Positions 32,915 to 42,097 of a stretch of DNA of 64,000 nt are shown here, piece by piece. Both the position numbers and the translations under genes were made by a program. The DNA is from Aquiflexum gelatinilyticum (lineage in GTDB: Bacteria > Bacteroidota > Bacteroidia > Cytophagales > Cyclobacteriaceae): NCBI RefSeq assembly GCF_024741135.1, contig NZ_JANSUY010000002.1, positions 62,001-126,000 on the forward strand. Reading direction: 5' to 3'. Below the pieces are notes generated by a model. It had not been told where the DNA came from. It saw nothing but the letters and a program-made list of their open reading frames with translations, and did no database searches. Within the stretch, counting starts at the first letter, position 1. Every line of letters begins with the position of its first letter.

Positions 32915-33733
32915 TTATAACCTCTCAAGGTAACCCTCCACACTTGCCAAAACCATAGGTTCTTTGCTCATGCTTTGAACCAACTCGAATTGCTGTTTTG
33001 CTTTGTTGTTTTGCTTTGATTCGAAGTAGCTTACGCCTAGATAAAATTGCCCCTGTACATTTTCAGGGTGGTGTTTTACCAATTCTTCAAACCTTTCTGC
33101 AGCTCTTTTGTACTGACCGGACTGCATCGACAAAACTCCCATGTTGAAGAGTCCATCCTCATTGGTCGGATCCTCCTCCAATACTTCCCTCAGCATGGTG
33201 ATACCTTGCATCGGGTTGGCTGAAGATACGTAAGTCATCGCCATTTTTGTTTTCAGGTCCAGTCTTTTTGGATCTTGCTCCAAAACTTTGGTAAGGTAAG
33301 TACGGGTTTTTTCTGCAAGAAGAGAAACTTTTTCTTGATCTAAGGCAAAAGTGTAGGCTTCATAATAGGCAGCCCCTGCTTTTTCCCAACTTTGAGGTGT
33401 TTCTAGTTTTACTGCAGCCCTATCAAGCGTGTAAGCCGCACTGTCAAATTTTCCTGCTTTGATATAAATCGATGCGATTTGATCAGACAATGCTGCAATT
33501 TTTTCCTTATTTTCCTGGGTATCGAAATTTTTCAATAATCCACTCAAAACTTCCCTGTCCTCAGCTTCCATGGGCGCATCATGCAATTCTTCGGCCTTTT
33601 GGGCAGAAGAAGGCTGATCTTCGGTGATCTGGGTACTGCCCTCTTCATTGTCTACAACCACACGTGGAAGAGAATACAGTATACCGATCGTCGCTACCCC
33701 AAGGATTAGAACTAGAATTTGGGATTTTTTCAT
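32915..33733 (-). CDS. Membrane-anchored TPR protein, 272 aa
   Basis: An N-terminal signal anchor (SQILVLILGVATIGILYSL) is followed by a low-complexity linker and at least four tetratricopeptide repeats from about residue 95 to the end, such as NEDGLFNMGVLSMQSGQYKRAAERFEELVKHHP and VQGQFYLGVSYFESKQNNKAKQQF. Conserved in Bacteroidota between HU and rng. A periplasmic protein-binding scaffold; partner unknown. Confidence 0.85.
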   Translation of the reverse strand: MKKSQILVLILGVATIGILYSLPRVVVDNEEGSTQITEDQPSSAQKAEELHDAPMEAEDREVLSGLLKNFDTQENKEKIAALSDQIASIYIKAGKFDSAAYTLDRAAVKLETPQSWEKAGAAYYEAYTFALDQEKVSLLAEKTRTYLTKVLEQDPKRLDLKTKMAMTYVSSANPMQGITMLREVLEEDPTNEDGLFNMGVLSMQSGQYKRAAERFEELVKHHPENVQGQFYLGVSYFESKQNNKAKQQFELVQSMSKEPMVLASVEGYLERL

Positions 33734-33742
33734 AAGGAAAAA

Positions 33743-33769
33743 AGCACTCAGGATTAATCCTGAGGTGCT
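33743..33769 (-). terminator. Terminator between HU and the TPR gene
   Basis: AGCAC(C)TCAGGA-TTAA-TCCTGAGTGCT on the minus strand, then TTTTTT. The HU stop codon TAA lies in the loop. It would attenuate read-through from HU into the TPR-rng transcript. Confidence 0.75.
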
Positions 33770-34062
33770 AGTTCTTTGATTTTTTTACTGTTTTTAATTT
33801 TTTCAATAAACACTTTAGAAGGTTTGAAAGATGGAACAAAATGCTCATCGATCACGATCGCTGTGTTTTTGGAGATGTTTCGAGCAATTTTTTTAGCTCT
33901 CTTTTTATTTACAAAGCTGCCAAAGCCTCTTACGTAAATATTATCTCCCTCCGCCATGGAATCTTTTACCACTTTGAAGAATGCCTCAATTGTCTGAGTA
34001 ACATCGTCTTTTTGGATTCCGGTTTTGTCCGAAATCTTGGTGATTACTTCTGCTTTAGTCAC
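33754..34062 (-). CDS. HU/IHF-family nucleoid protein, 102 aa
   Basis: DNA-bending histone-like protein. TKAEVITKISDKTGIQKDDV at the N-terminus, GDNIYVRGFGSFVNKKRAKKIARN in the beta-arm region and VPSFKPSKVFIEKIK near the end are diagnostic. The frame must start at GTG (34060-34062), as an in-frame TAA lies two codons upstream. The ~10-residue tail KKIKELAPQD extends past the usual 90-aa HU. A good promoter lies upstream and a terminator overlaps its stop. Confidence 0.93.
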   Translation of the reverse strand: MTKAEVITKISDKTGIQKDDVTQTIEAFFKVVKDSMAEGDNIYVRGFGSFVNKKRAKKIARNISKNTAIVIDEHFVPSFKPSKVFIEKIKNSKKIKELAPQD

Positions 34063-34129
34063 TGTTTAATGAATTTAATTTATTACGGAATAAGCTTAAC
34101 GACCTATTAACCAACTATTTTTGGGACTG

Positions 34130-34163
34130 CAAATTTAAAGGAAGCATTCCAATATAAAAACAA
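34130..34163 (-). promoter_or_regulatory. Promoter of the HU gene
   Basis: On the minus strand TTG (34161-34163, within TTTTG) is followed by 23 bases and TAAATTTG (34130-34137), an 8/8 match to the Bacteroidota -7 consensus. The expected transcript start is about 60 bases before the GTG start codon. Confidence 0.55.
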
Positions 34164-34216
34164 AATGTCCAAAATTAGATTGAAATGTTTAACATTGTCT
34201 TAACACCTTAAATGCT

Positions 34217-35305
34217 TTGATTTTGATTTCTGATCCGTTTGTCCATACTTTATTAGAGTGGTACCCCCATAACAAGCGTGATTTGCCATGGAGAAACACC
34301 AATAACCCATATATCATTTGGTTGTCTGAAATTATTCTCCAACAAACAAGAGTGGCCCAAGGCCTGCCTTATTTTGAAAAATTTTTGGAAAATTTTCCAA
34401 ATGTGGAAGATTTGGCAAATTCTTCAGAGGAAATGGTAATGAGACTTTGGCAGGGCTTGGGATATTACAGCAGGGCACGTAACCTCCACCGCTGTGCCCA
34501 AGACATCCGGGATTTCCACTCAGGCATATTTCCTGACTCCTATCAATCTCTACTTCAATTGAAGGGAATAGGTAGCTATACCGCTGCGGCAATTGCATCT
34601 TTTGCTTTCAATGAACCTGTTGCGGTAGTGGATGGAAACGTGTTTAGGGTTTTGGCAAGGTATTTTGGTATTGCCACCGATATTGCAAGTAACACAGGGA
34701 AAAAAGAGTTTGAAGCCTTGGCAAATGCAATAATTCCAAAAGACAAACCTGCAGAATTTAACCAAGCCATCATGGAATTCGGGGCTTTGCAATGTGTCCC
34801 AAAAAACCCAAACTGCGATCAATGCCCCATGAAAGCTGGTTGCTTTGCATTCAATAATGATTTAGTACATTCGCTACCTGTCAAAATCAAAAAGCTGAAA
34901 ATCAAGGAACGGTATTTCAGGTATGCTTTTATCCTATGTGAAAATGAAGTAGTGGTACGCAGGAGAGGGGAAGGAGATATTTGGCAGGGGTTACATGATT
35001 TTCCAATGGATGAGCTATCGAGTCAAAATGAAAGTGAAAGACAAATCGGCTTTTTGAAAGAAATTCAAGGTTTCATGACAATCTATGTCAATGAATCAGA
35101 AAAGTGGTATAAACACATCCTTACCCATCAAAGAATTTTCGCCAACTTTGCCACAGTCATTGTCCAAAAGGAGTACAGGTCTATTTTAAAGGAATGGGCT
35201 GACAAAAAGGGATTTCAACTAATAGACTTCGAAAAACTGGAGGACTTGGGAAAACCGAGATTGATAGTGAAGTTTTTGGACGACCAAAAATTATCATTAA
35301 ATTAA
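34217..35305 (+). CDS. mutY: A/G-specific adenine DNA glycosylase
   Basis: Removes adenine mispaired with 8-oxoguanine. The catalytic Glu is E38 (WLSEIILQQTRV); the HhH motif LLQLKGIGSYTAAAIA (112-127) is followed by catalytic D139 (AVVDGN). The [4Fe-4S] cluster is C193-x6-C200-x2-C203-x5-C209. A NUDIX-like 8-oxoG recognition domain fills about residues 230-355. The start must be TTG (34217 or 34223): stops lie in frame at 34181 and 34190, with no ATG after them. First of the mutY-ssb-gldE set. Confidence 0.93.
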   Translation: MILISDPFVHTLLEWYPHNKRDLPWRNTNNPYIIWLSEIILQQTRVAQGLPYFEKFLENFPNVEDLANSSEEMVMRLWQGLGYYSRARNLHRCAQDIRDFHSGIFPDSYQSLLQLKGIGSYTAAAIASFAFNEPVAVVDGNVFRVLARYFGIATDIASNTGKKEFEALANAIIPKDKPAEFNQAIMEFGALQCVPKNPNCDQCPMKAGCFAFNNDLVHSLPVKIKKLKIKERYFRYAFILCENEVVVRRRGEGDIWQGLHDFPMDELSSQNESERQIGFLKEIQGFMTIYVNESEKWYKHILTHQRIFANFATVIVQKEYRSILKEWADKKGFQLIDFEKLEDLGKPRLIVKFLDDQKLSLN

Positions 35306-35343
35306 AGACAAAGTTTTCGTTAACAATATAAACAAACAACAAT

Positions 35344-35787
35344 ATGGCCGGAGTAAACAAAGTAATATTGGTAGGCAACTTAGGAGCAGATCCTGAAGTA
35401 AAGCATTTGGAGGGGGATAAAGTGGTAGCCAATCTGAGGCTTGCGACCACAGAGGCCTACAAAGACAAGTCAGGAAACCGAGTTGAAAATACGGAATGGC
35501 ATGATTTGGAGCTTTGGGATGGGCAGGCACGTATTGCAGAGCAGTACCTCAAAAAAGGAATGCAGCTGTTTGTAGAAGGAAAAATCAAATCCGATACATG
35601 GCAGGACGACCAAGGTCAAAACAGAAAAAGAACTAAAATCAGGGTGTTGAGTTTTACTATGCTCGGAGGCAAACCTGAAGGCAGTGGTGCACCTTCCAGC
35701 CCACCAAGTTATACTTCAAACTCCGCCTCCAATCAGCCTTCCGCAGTGAGCGAACCTCCAATGGAAGATGATGATTTACCCTTCTAA
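35344..35787 (+). CDS. ssb: Single-stranded DNA-binding protein
   Basis: The OB fold spans residues 1-110 with AGVNKVILVGNLGADPEVKH and VENTEWHDLELWDGQARIAEQYL. A Ser/Pro/Asn-rich linker leads to the acidic tip MEDDDLPF, the conserved partner-binding tail. At 147 aa it is normal. Lies 38 bases after mutY. Confidence 0.95.
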   Translation: MAGVNKVILVGNLGADPEVKHLEGDKVVANLRLATTEAYKDKSGNRVENTEWHDLELWDGQARIAEQYLKKGMQLFVEGKIKSDTWQDDQGQNRKRTKIRVLSFTMLGGKPEGSGAPSSPPSYTSNSASNQPSAVSEPPMEDDDLPF

Positions 35788-35796
35788 ATCAAATTG

Positions 35797-35828
35797 TTGA
35801 AAAATTTCTGAGTATTTGATTAATTTTG
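35797..35828 (+). promoter_or_regulatory. Promoter of gldE
   Basis: TTG (35797-35799), 21-base spacer, TAATTTTG (35821-35828). The -7 matches the Bacteroidota consensus at 8/8 with good spacing, and the gldE ATG is 22 bases further on. Confidence 0.55.
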
Positions 35829-35850
35829 CATTGATCATATTCTGGAATTA

Positions 35851-37200
35851 ATGGACGACCCCTACCCGAGTCTTATATTACTGGCTGAAATCGTCGAGGT
35901 TTCAGCCGGTTACATTTTGTTTAATTCATTGACTTTTATTTTGCTTTTAATCGCCTCAGGGTTGGTTTCAGGCTCAGAGGTGGCATTTTTTTCTTTGAAT
36001 TCGGATGATATCGCATCTTTTGACGAGAAAGCAGATCCAAGAGCTACCAAAGCGATTCTTCTTGTTGAATCCCCCAAAAAACTTCTAAGCACGATCCTGA
36101 TTCTCAACAATCTTATCAATATCGGAATCGTGACCTTGACAACTTTTGTCGCATGGAAGTTTTTTGGTTCTAATGCTACCGGAATAATCATCATCTTGGT
36201 ACAGACGATCGGTGTAACGTTTGCCATTGTTTTTTTCGGAGAAATCGTTCCAAAAGTTTATGCCACCAAAGCCAAAATAGAGTTTTCTCTCATGATGGCC
36301 CCCTACATTCACTTTTTTTCAGTTGTGCTGCGTCCGGTATCTGCCTTTTTGATGGCAATCAGCAACGTTGTCGAAAAAAGAATCGTCAGGAAAGGATATT
36401 CTTTGTCAGTGGATGAACTTAATCAGGCTCTGGAAATCACCACAGAAGACACATCTGATGAAGAAAAAGACATCTTAAAGGGTATCGTAAACTTTGGGAC
36501 ATTATCGGTCAAACAAGTGATGCAGTCGAGAATGGACATCACAGCCATTGAAATCGATATGGATTTCCATGAATTGATGGATAGAATCAACAAAAGCGGC
36601 TATTCTAGAATTCCTGTTTACAGGGAGACGATTGACAATGTAGAAGGGATTCTTTACATCAAAGACCTACTTCCCCACATCGATCAGGATGAAAATTTTG
36701 AATGGCATGCATTGATACGCAAAGGCTTTTTTGTACCTGAAAACAAAAAAGTGGATACCCTTCTGAAGGATTTTCAGAAGAAACGAGTCCACATGGCTAT
36801 TGTCGTAGACGAATATGGGGGAACTTCCGGGCTAGTGACTTTGGAAGACCTAATTGAAGAAATCATAGGCGAAATCAATGATGAATTTGATGATGTAGAG
36901 GATTATTATTTCAAAGAAATTGACCCTTCCACATTTATTTTCGAAGGAAAAATTTCATTAAACGACTTCTGCAAAAAACTGGAATTGGACCAACAGATGT
37001 TTGATGAAGTCAAAGGAGAAAGCGAATCTTTGGGTGGGCTCTTGTTGGAAATCAATTCGAGTTTTCCCAAAAACGGTACTAAGATAACCTTTGAACAATT
37101 TGAATTTACCATCTTGGCAGTGGACACCAAAAAGATAAAGAAGGTGAAAGTCAGGATTCTTGGCAATGAAAAGGAGAATGGTGGTCACAATGTAGATTAA
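35851..37200 (+). CDS. gldE: GldE, gliding-associated CNNM/CorC-type membrane protein
   Basis: 449 aa. The N-terminal DUF21/CNNM membrane domain (about residues 20-200) contains ASGLVSGSEVAFFSL. Two CBS repeats (about 215-340) follow, with MDITAIEIDMDFHELMDRI and MAIVVDEYGGTSGLVTLEDL. The CorC/HlyC C-terminal domain closes (about 355-440, GESESLGGLLLEI). Ion transport is known in the family. In Flavobacterium, GldE assists gliding and overlaps in role with GldD. gldD, which usually follows, is not in this place. Confidence 0.9.
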   Translation: MDDPYPSLILLAEIVEVSAGYILFNSLTFILLLIASGLVSGSEVAFFSLNSDDIASFDEKADPRATKAILLVESPKKLLSTILILNNLINIGIVTLTTFVAWKFFGSNATGIIIILVQTIGVTFAIVFFGEIVPKVYATKAKIEFSLMMAPYIHFFSVVLRPVSAFLMAISNVVEKRIVRKGYSLSVDELNQALEITTEDTSDEEKDILKGIVNFGTLSVKQVMQSRMDITAIEIDMDFHELMDRINKSGYSRIPVYRETIDNVEGILYIKDLLPHIDQDENFEWHALIRKGFFVPENKKVDTLLKDFQKKRVHMAIVVDEYGGTSGLVTLEDLIEEIIGEINDEFDDVEDYYFKEIDPSTFIFEGKISLNDFCKKLELDQQMFDEVKGESESLGGLLLEINSSFPKNGTKITFEQFEFTILAVDTKKIKKVKVRILGNEKENGGHNVD

Positions 37201-37605
37201 TGTAATTTTTTTAACAGAATATTATTCTGATAAATTTTATAAACATTTATTTTTATTCTTCACATTAACCATTCCATGATTTTTACTGGATTCACTTCTA
37301 TTTTTTACGATATAAAAAATTTAAAAAAAATTTCACTTTTTTGGAAATTAACCAAAATTCCAAATATCTCCTGAATTTTTTGAGATTTGGGGTAAAAAAG
37401 ACACTTACTTCCGGATAATTTTTGTTATTTTAGAAAAATAAGATTTAATTTTTTATCAAATTATAATTTTTGCAAAGTGTAAACAATGCTTCATTTAAGT
37501 ACAAACTATGTATTATAAAGCCCGTTTCGTTGCCTCAATTTTAAAAAATACAAAATTTTTTGTAATATTCGCAACTATTTCTTAAACCTATTAAACCTGA
37601 TTATA
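37201..37605. other. AT-rich gltB upstream region
   Basis: 405 bases with no ORF of note. A weak dyad, CAGAAT-ATT-ATTCTG (37215-37229), may end gldE transcription. TAATTTTTG at 37464-37472 resembles a -7 element with one extra base. A long untranslated leader for gltB is possible. Confidence 0.35.
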
Positions 37606-40600
37606 ATGAATAACGGACTTTATCATGAGGAATTCGAACATGATTCCTGCGGTATAGGAGCTGTAGTGAATGTCAAGGGGACAAAAAGCCATGAGACAAT
37701 CAGTGATGCGCTCTTCATGCTAAGCAACATGGAACATAGAGGCGGTCGGGGAAGTGATCCAAAAACAGGAGATGGGGCAGGCATTTTAATACAAATCCCC
37801 CATTCTTTTCTCAGAGAAGTAACAGCAAGAGCAGGTTTTCAATTGCCTGAACAGGGAAGCTATGGTGTCGGCATGACCTTTTTCCCAAAAAACAGACAGC
37901 TTTACAAAAAATCCAAAGAGCAGCTTAACCAAATCATAGATGAATTGGGTTTCAACCTTATCGGATATAGGAATGTACCTGTAGATGAAACCGTACCGGG
38001 TTCAGGTGCTTTAGATGTGATGCCAAATATTGAGATGGTTTTTGTCACTCACAAAAACGGGCTCAAGGGATTAGACCTGGAGCGAAAACTATATGTTCTG
38101 AGAAATTATTCCTCGAAGACAATCAATCTTTCTATTCCCGGAGTCAATTCAGCATTTTATTTTGCAAGTTTTTCTGCATTTACATTGATCTATAAAGGTC
38201 AGTTGAGAACGGACCAAGTCCTTCCATTTTACAAAGACCTCCAAAACAAAAACATTACTTCCGGATTGGCAATCGTCCATTCTAGGTTTTCGACCAATAC
38301 TTTCCCAAACTGGAGATTGGCACAACCATTCAGATACCTCTCCCACAATGGGGAGATAAACACCATTCGGGGAAACCTCAATAAGATGAAGTCTAAAGAG
38401 ACTTTGATGCGCTCAATCTTCTTCAGCGACGATGAACTTTCAAAGTTGATGCCTATCACCAATAAGAAAAATTCGGATAGTGCCAACCTTGATGCCATGG
38501 TGGAATTGCTGACTTTGAGCGGTAGAACCCTTCCCCATGTGATGATGATGATGGTGCCTGAGGCTTGGCAGGACAATCAAATGATGGACAAAGACCGCAA
38601 GGCATTCTATAAATTCCATGCTTCATTGATGGAACCTTGGGATGGGCCGGCAGCGCTATTGTTTACGGATGGAAAATCTCTTGGAGCGACTTTGGACAGA
38701 AACGGTCTGAGACCTCTCCGGTATTTTATCACCAATGATGACAGGTTGATTCTTTCTTCAGAAGCCGGTGCTTTGCCAATCCGTGAAGCTACCATCAAGG
38801 AAAAAGGAAGAATCAGTCCCGGTAGAATGCTCTGGGCAGACTTGGAAAAAGGAAAAATTTCTTTTGATGATGAAATCAAATCCACTGTCTGCGACAACAA
38901 ACCTTATGAAGCTTGGGTAAGAGAAGAGCGTCTAAAACTCAGAATGATGCCGGATCCGGTTAAATTGGAGTATCCTTATACCACGGATGAAATCAAAAAA
39001 CGACAGACTATATTTGGTTATACCTCTGAGGAACTGAAAGTAATCTTAACTCCAATGGGTGAAGCAGGATATGAGGCTGTGGGTTCAATGGGAGCCGATA
39101 CGCCTTTGGCAGTGCTTTCAAAACAAAGTCAGCATATCTCCAATTACTTCAAGCAATTATTTGCCCAAGTCAGTAACCCGCCGATCGATCCGATCAGAGA
39201 AAGGTTGGTCATGTCTTTGTTTACAAGGATCGGAGAAAGCCACAATATACTCGCCGAGAGTCCCCGACATACTAGACAGATCCACATTTCGCAGCCAGTT
39301 TTGCTCAATGAGGATTTGGAGAAAATCAAACACCTTGAGGATCAGGGATACCGAACGGTGACTTTATATGCCCATTTTGAAACTGATCACCAACCCGGTA
39401 GATTGTTAGAAGCATTGAATCAGCTTTGCAAAGAAGCTGAAGGTGCGATATATGCGGGTAAAAATATCATCATTATTTCTGACCGCAACAGTACTGATTC
39501 CAAAGCGCCAATTCCAACTTTGCTTGCAATAGGCGCTGTACACCACCACTTGGTAAAAAAGAAACTCAGAACCCGTGCAGGTTTGGTGGTGGAAGCCGGA
39601 GACATCCGCGAAACACACCATTTTGCAACAGTGATCGGCTATGGTGCTTCAGCGATTAACCCGTACTTAGCTCTCGAATCATTGATTCATCTGAATGAAA
39701 AAGGAGCCTTTGCGAAAGATATTCCCCAAAACCAGCTTTTCTATAATTTCCAGAAAGCGGTTGGAAGTGGACTTTTGAAAGTCCTTTCTAAAATGGGGAT
39801 CAGTACTTTACAGTCTTACCAGGGTTCGCAGATTTTTGAAGCCATCGGCCTTGGACCTGAAGTTATTGACAGGTGCTTTAAAGGAACAGTTAGCAGGATT
39901 TCAGGAATTTCGTTTGATGAATTGGCGGAAGAAGTCCTCATCCGTCACCATGCTGCTTATGAAACCGAAAGCCCGATTTTGGAAACCGGGGGCGTGTACC
40001 AGTGGAAAAGAAGGGGAGAAAAGCACATGTTCAATCCTGAAACTATCCACTTGTTACAGAAGTCAACCAAGCTGAATGATTATGGGATGTACAGGAAATT
40101 TGCCCAGAAAATCAATGAGCAGACCAAAGATGCGTTGACCCTTAGAGGGTTATTTGAATTTAAGAAAAGGATTTCAATTCCTATAGATGAAGTAGAACCT
40201 GTTGAATCCATCCTAAAGCGATTTGCAACTGGCGCAATGTCATTCGGATCGATTTCACATGAAGCCCATTCCACTTTGGCTATCGCTATGAATAGGATCG
40301 GAGCCAAAAGCAACAGCGGGGAAGGTGGAGAAGATGAAATCCGATTTGAGAAAAAAGAAAACGGTGATTGGGAAAGGTCTGCCATCAAGCAGGTAGCCTC
40401 AGGGAGATTTGGCGTCACAAGTAATTACTTGACCAATGCCGCAGAGCTTCAGATCAAAATGGCCCAAGGTGCAAAACCGGGAGAAGGTGGACAGCTTCCC
40501 GGACATAAAGTCGATGACTGGATCGGAAGGGTAAGACACTCAACTCCTGGGGTTGGCTTGATTTCGCCACCTCCGCACCATGATATCTATTCTATCGAGG

Positions 40601-42096
40601 ATTTGGCTCAGCTGATTTTTGACCTCAAAAATGCAAACAGAAAAGCCAGAATCAATGTCAAGCTTGTTTCTCAAGCAGGCGTTGGAACCGTAGCTGCAGG
40701 TGTGGCCAAAGCGATGTCAGACGTCATTCTGATTTCAGGGGCCGATGGTGGTACTGGGGCTTCACCATTGAGTTCGATCCGTCACGCAGGGTTGCCCTGG
40801 GAACTTGGATTGTCTGAGGCCCATCAGACTTTAGTCAAAAATAATTTACGTAGCCGTGTGGTATTGCAGACGGACGGACAATTGAGAACGGGAAGGGATA
40901 TAGCCATTGCGACCTTGTTGGGGGCTGAGGAATGGGGTATTTCTACTGGAGCATTGGTAGTGGAAGGCTGTATCATGATGCGTAAATGCCATCTGAACAC
41001 TTGCCCTGTCGGAGTTGCAACCCAAGATCCGGAATTGAGGAAATTATTTACCGGTAATCCTGACCACGTCGTCAATTACTTTATGTTCTTGGCCCAAGAT
41101 CTGAGAGAAATCATGGCTTCGCTTGGATTCAGCAGTGTCTCGGAAATGGTCGGACAAAGTGATGTCCTGAAAGCAACCGGACACATGAACCACTGGAAAT
41201 GGGACAAGATAGATTTAAGTCCGATTTTCCATAAAGTAGAAGTACCTGACCATGTCGGTATCCACAAGCAAATTGATCAGGAATTTGACCTGAAAAATGT
41301 GTTGGACAGAAAATTGATAGAAGCGTCGATCCCTGCTTTGGAACAGGCAAGTCCTGTGACGGGAACCTTCAAGATCAACAACATAGACAGAACAGTTGGT
41401 GCCATGCTCTCCAATGAAATTTCCAAAATTTATGGAAGTCCCGGATTACCAGAAGATACCATCCATTTCAATTTCTCAGGATCAGCAGGACAGACATTCG
41501 GCGGATTCCTTACCAAAGGGGTCACTTTTGAACTTGAAGGAGAATCCAACGATTACTTTGGAAAAGGACTTTCGGGAGGAAAATTGATCGTTTATCCTAG
41601 CCGTAATGCCAATTTCCTAGCCCATGAAAATATCATTATCGGCAATGTTGCTTTTTATGGAGCGACATCCGGTGAGGCATTTATTAATGGAAAAGGAGGC
41701 GAAAGGTTCTGTGTAAGAAACTCCGGAGTAAAGGCCGTAATCGAAGGGATAGGAGACCATGGCTGTGAATACATGACAGGCGGTCTCGTAATCAATCTCG
41801 GTGAAATCGGAAGAAACTTTGGTGCAGGTATGAGTGGCGGTATCGCATACATCCTCAAGGATTATATCCACCTGATCAATCAGGAAATGGTGGATTTGGA
41901 CCCGCTTAATGAAGACGATTTTGTAACTATCAAGGAACAGCTAAACAAACACTTATCCTTAACCAATAGCCAATTGGCTGATGAATATCTCGGCAATTGG
42001 GATGATCACAGGGAACGTTTCATCAAAGTGATTCCTAGAGACTACAAAGAAGTATTAAGAAAGAAAGCATTGGAAAAATCAACAACATTGGTGTAA
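37606..42096 (+). CDS. gltB: Glutamate synthase, large subunit
   Basis: 1496 aa. Transfers the glutamine amide to 2-oxoglutarate. The class II amidotransferase nucleophile is C15 (EFEHDSCGIGAVV), exposed after removal of a 14-residue propeptide. Central and FMN domains follow, with GGEGGEDEIRFEKKENGDWE and SGADGGTGASPLSS. The [3Fe-4S] cysteines are in CIMMRKCHLNTCPVG (C-x5-C-x4-C). The C-terminal GXGXG beta-helix includes GKGLSGGKLIVYPSRNANF. gltD starts one base after its stop. Confidence 0.97.
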   Translation: MNNGLYHEEFEHDSCGIGAVVNVKGTKSHETISDALFMLSNMEHRGGRGSDPKTGDGAGILIQIPHSFLREVTARAGFQLPEQGSYGVGMTFFPKNRQLYKKSKEQLNQIIDELGFNLIGYRNVPVDETVPGSGALDVMPNIEMVFVTHKNGLKGLDLERKLYVLRNYSSKTINLSIPGVNSAFYFASFSAFTLIYKGQLRTDQVLPFYKDLQNKNITSGLAIVHSRFSTNTFPNWRLAQPFRYLSHNGEINTIRGNLNKMKSKETLMRSIFFSDDELSKLMPITNKKNSDSANLDAMVELLTLSGRTLPHVMMMMVPEAWQDNQMMDKDRKAFYKFHASLMEPWDGPAALLFTDGKSLGATLDRNGLRPLRYFITNDDRLILSSEAGALPIREATIKEKGRISPGRMLWADLEKGKISFDDEIKSTVCDNKPYEAWVREERLKLRMMPDPVKLEYPYTTDEIKKRQTIFGYTSEELKVILTPMGEAGYEAVGSMGADTPLAVLSKQSQHISNYFKQLFAQVSNPPIDPIRERLVMSLFTRIGESHNILAESPRHTRQIHISQPVLLNEDLEKIKHLEDQGYRTVTLYAHFETDHQPGRLLEALNQLCKEAEGAIYAGKNIIIISDRNSTDSKAPIPTLLAIGAVHHHLVKKKLRTRAGLVVEAGDIRETHHFATVIGYGASAINPYLALESLIHLNEKGAFAKDIPQNQLFYNFQKAVGSGLLKVLSKMGISTLQSYQGSQIFEAIGLGPEVIDRCFKGTVSRISGISFDELAEEVLIRHHAAYETESPILETGGVYQWKRRGEKHMFNPETIHLLQKSTKLNDYGMYRKFAQKINEQTKDALTLRGLFEFKKRISIPIDEVEPVESILKRFATGAMSFGSISHEAHSTLAIAMNRIGAKSNSGEGGEDEIRFEKKENGDWERSAIKQVASGRFGVTSNYLTNAAELQIKMAQGAKPGEGGQLPGHKVDDWIGRVRHSTPGVGLISPPPHHDIYSIEDLAQLIFDLKNANRKARINVKLVSQAGVGTVAAGVAKAMSDVILISGADGGTGASPLSSIRHAGLPWELGLSEAHQTLVKNNLRSRVVLQTDGQLRTGRDIAIATLLGAEEWGISTGALVVEGCIMMRKCHLNTCPVGVATQDPELRKLFTGNPDHVVNYFMFLAQDLREIMASLGFSSVSEMVGQSDVLKATGHMNHWKWDKIDLSPIFHKVEVPDHVGIHKQIDQEFDLKNVLDRKLIEASIPALEQASPVTGTFKINNIDRTVGAMLSNEISKIYGSPGLPEDTIHFNFSGSAGQTFGGFLTKGVTFELEGESNDYFGKGLSGGKLIVYPSRNANFLAHENIIIGNVAFYGATSGEAFINGKGGERFCVRNSGVKAVIEGIGDHGCEYMTGGLVINLGEIGRNFGAGMSGGIAYILKDYIHLINQEMVDLDPLNEDDFVTIKEQLNKHLSLTNSQLADEYLGNWDDHRERFIKVIPRDYKEVLRKKALEKSTTLV

Positions 42097-42097
42097 G

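Noticed and set aside
37464-37472. TAATTTTTG as a gltB promoter -7 element
   Set aside because: It has one extra base relative to TAnnTTTG and no TTG at 19-23 bases upstream.
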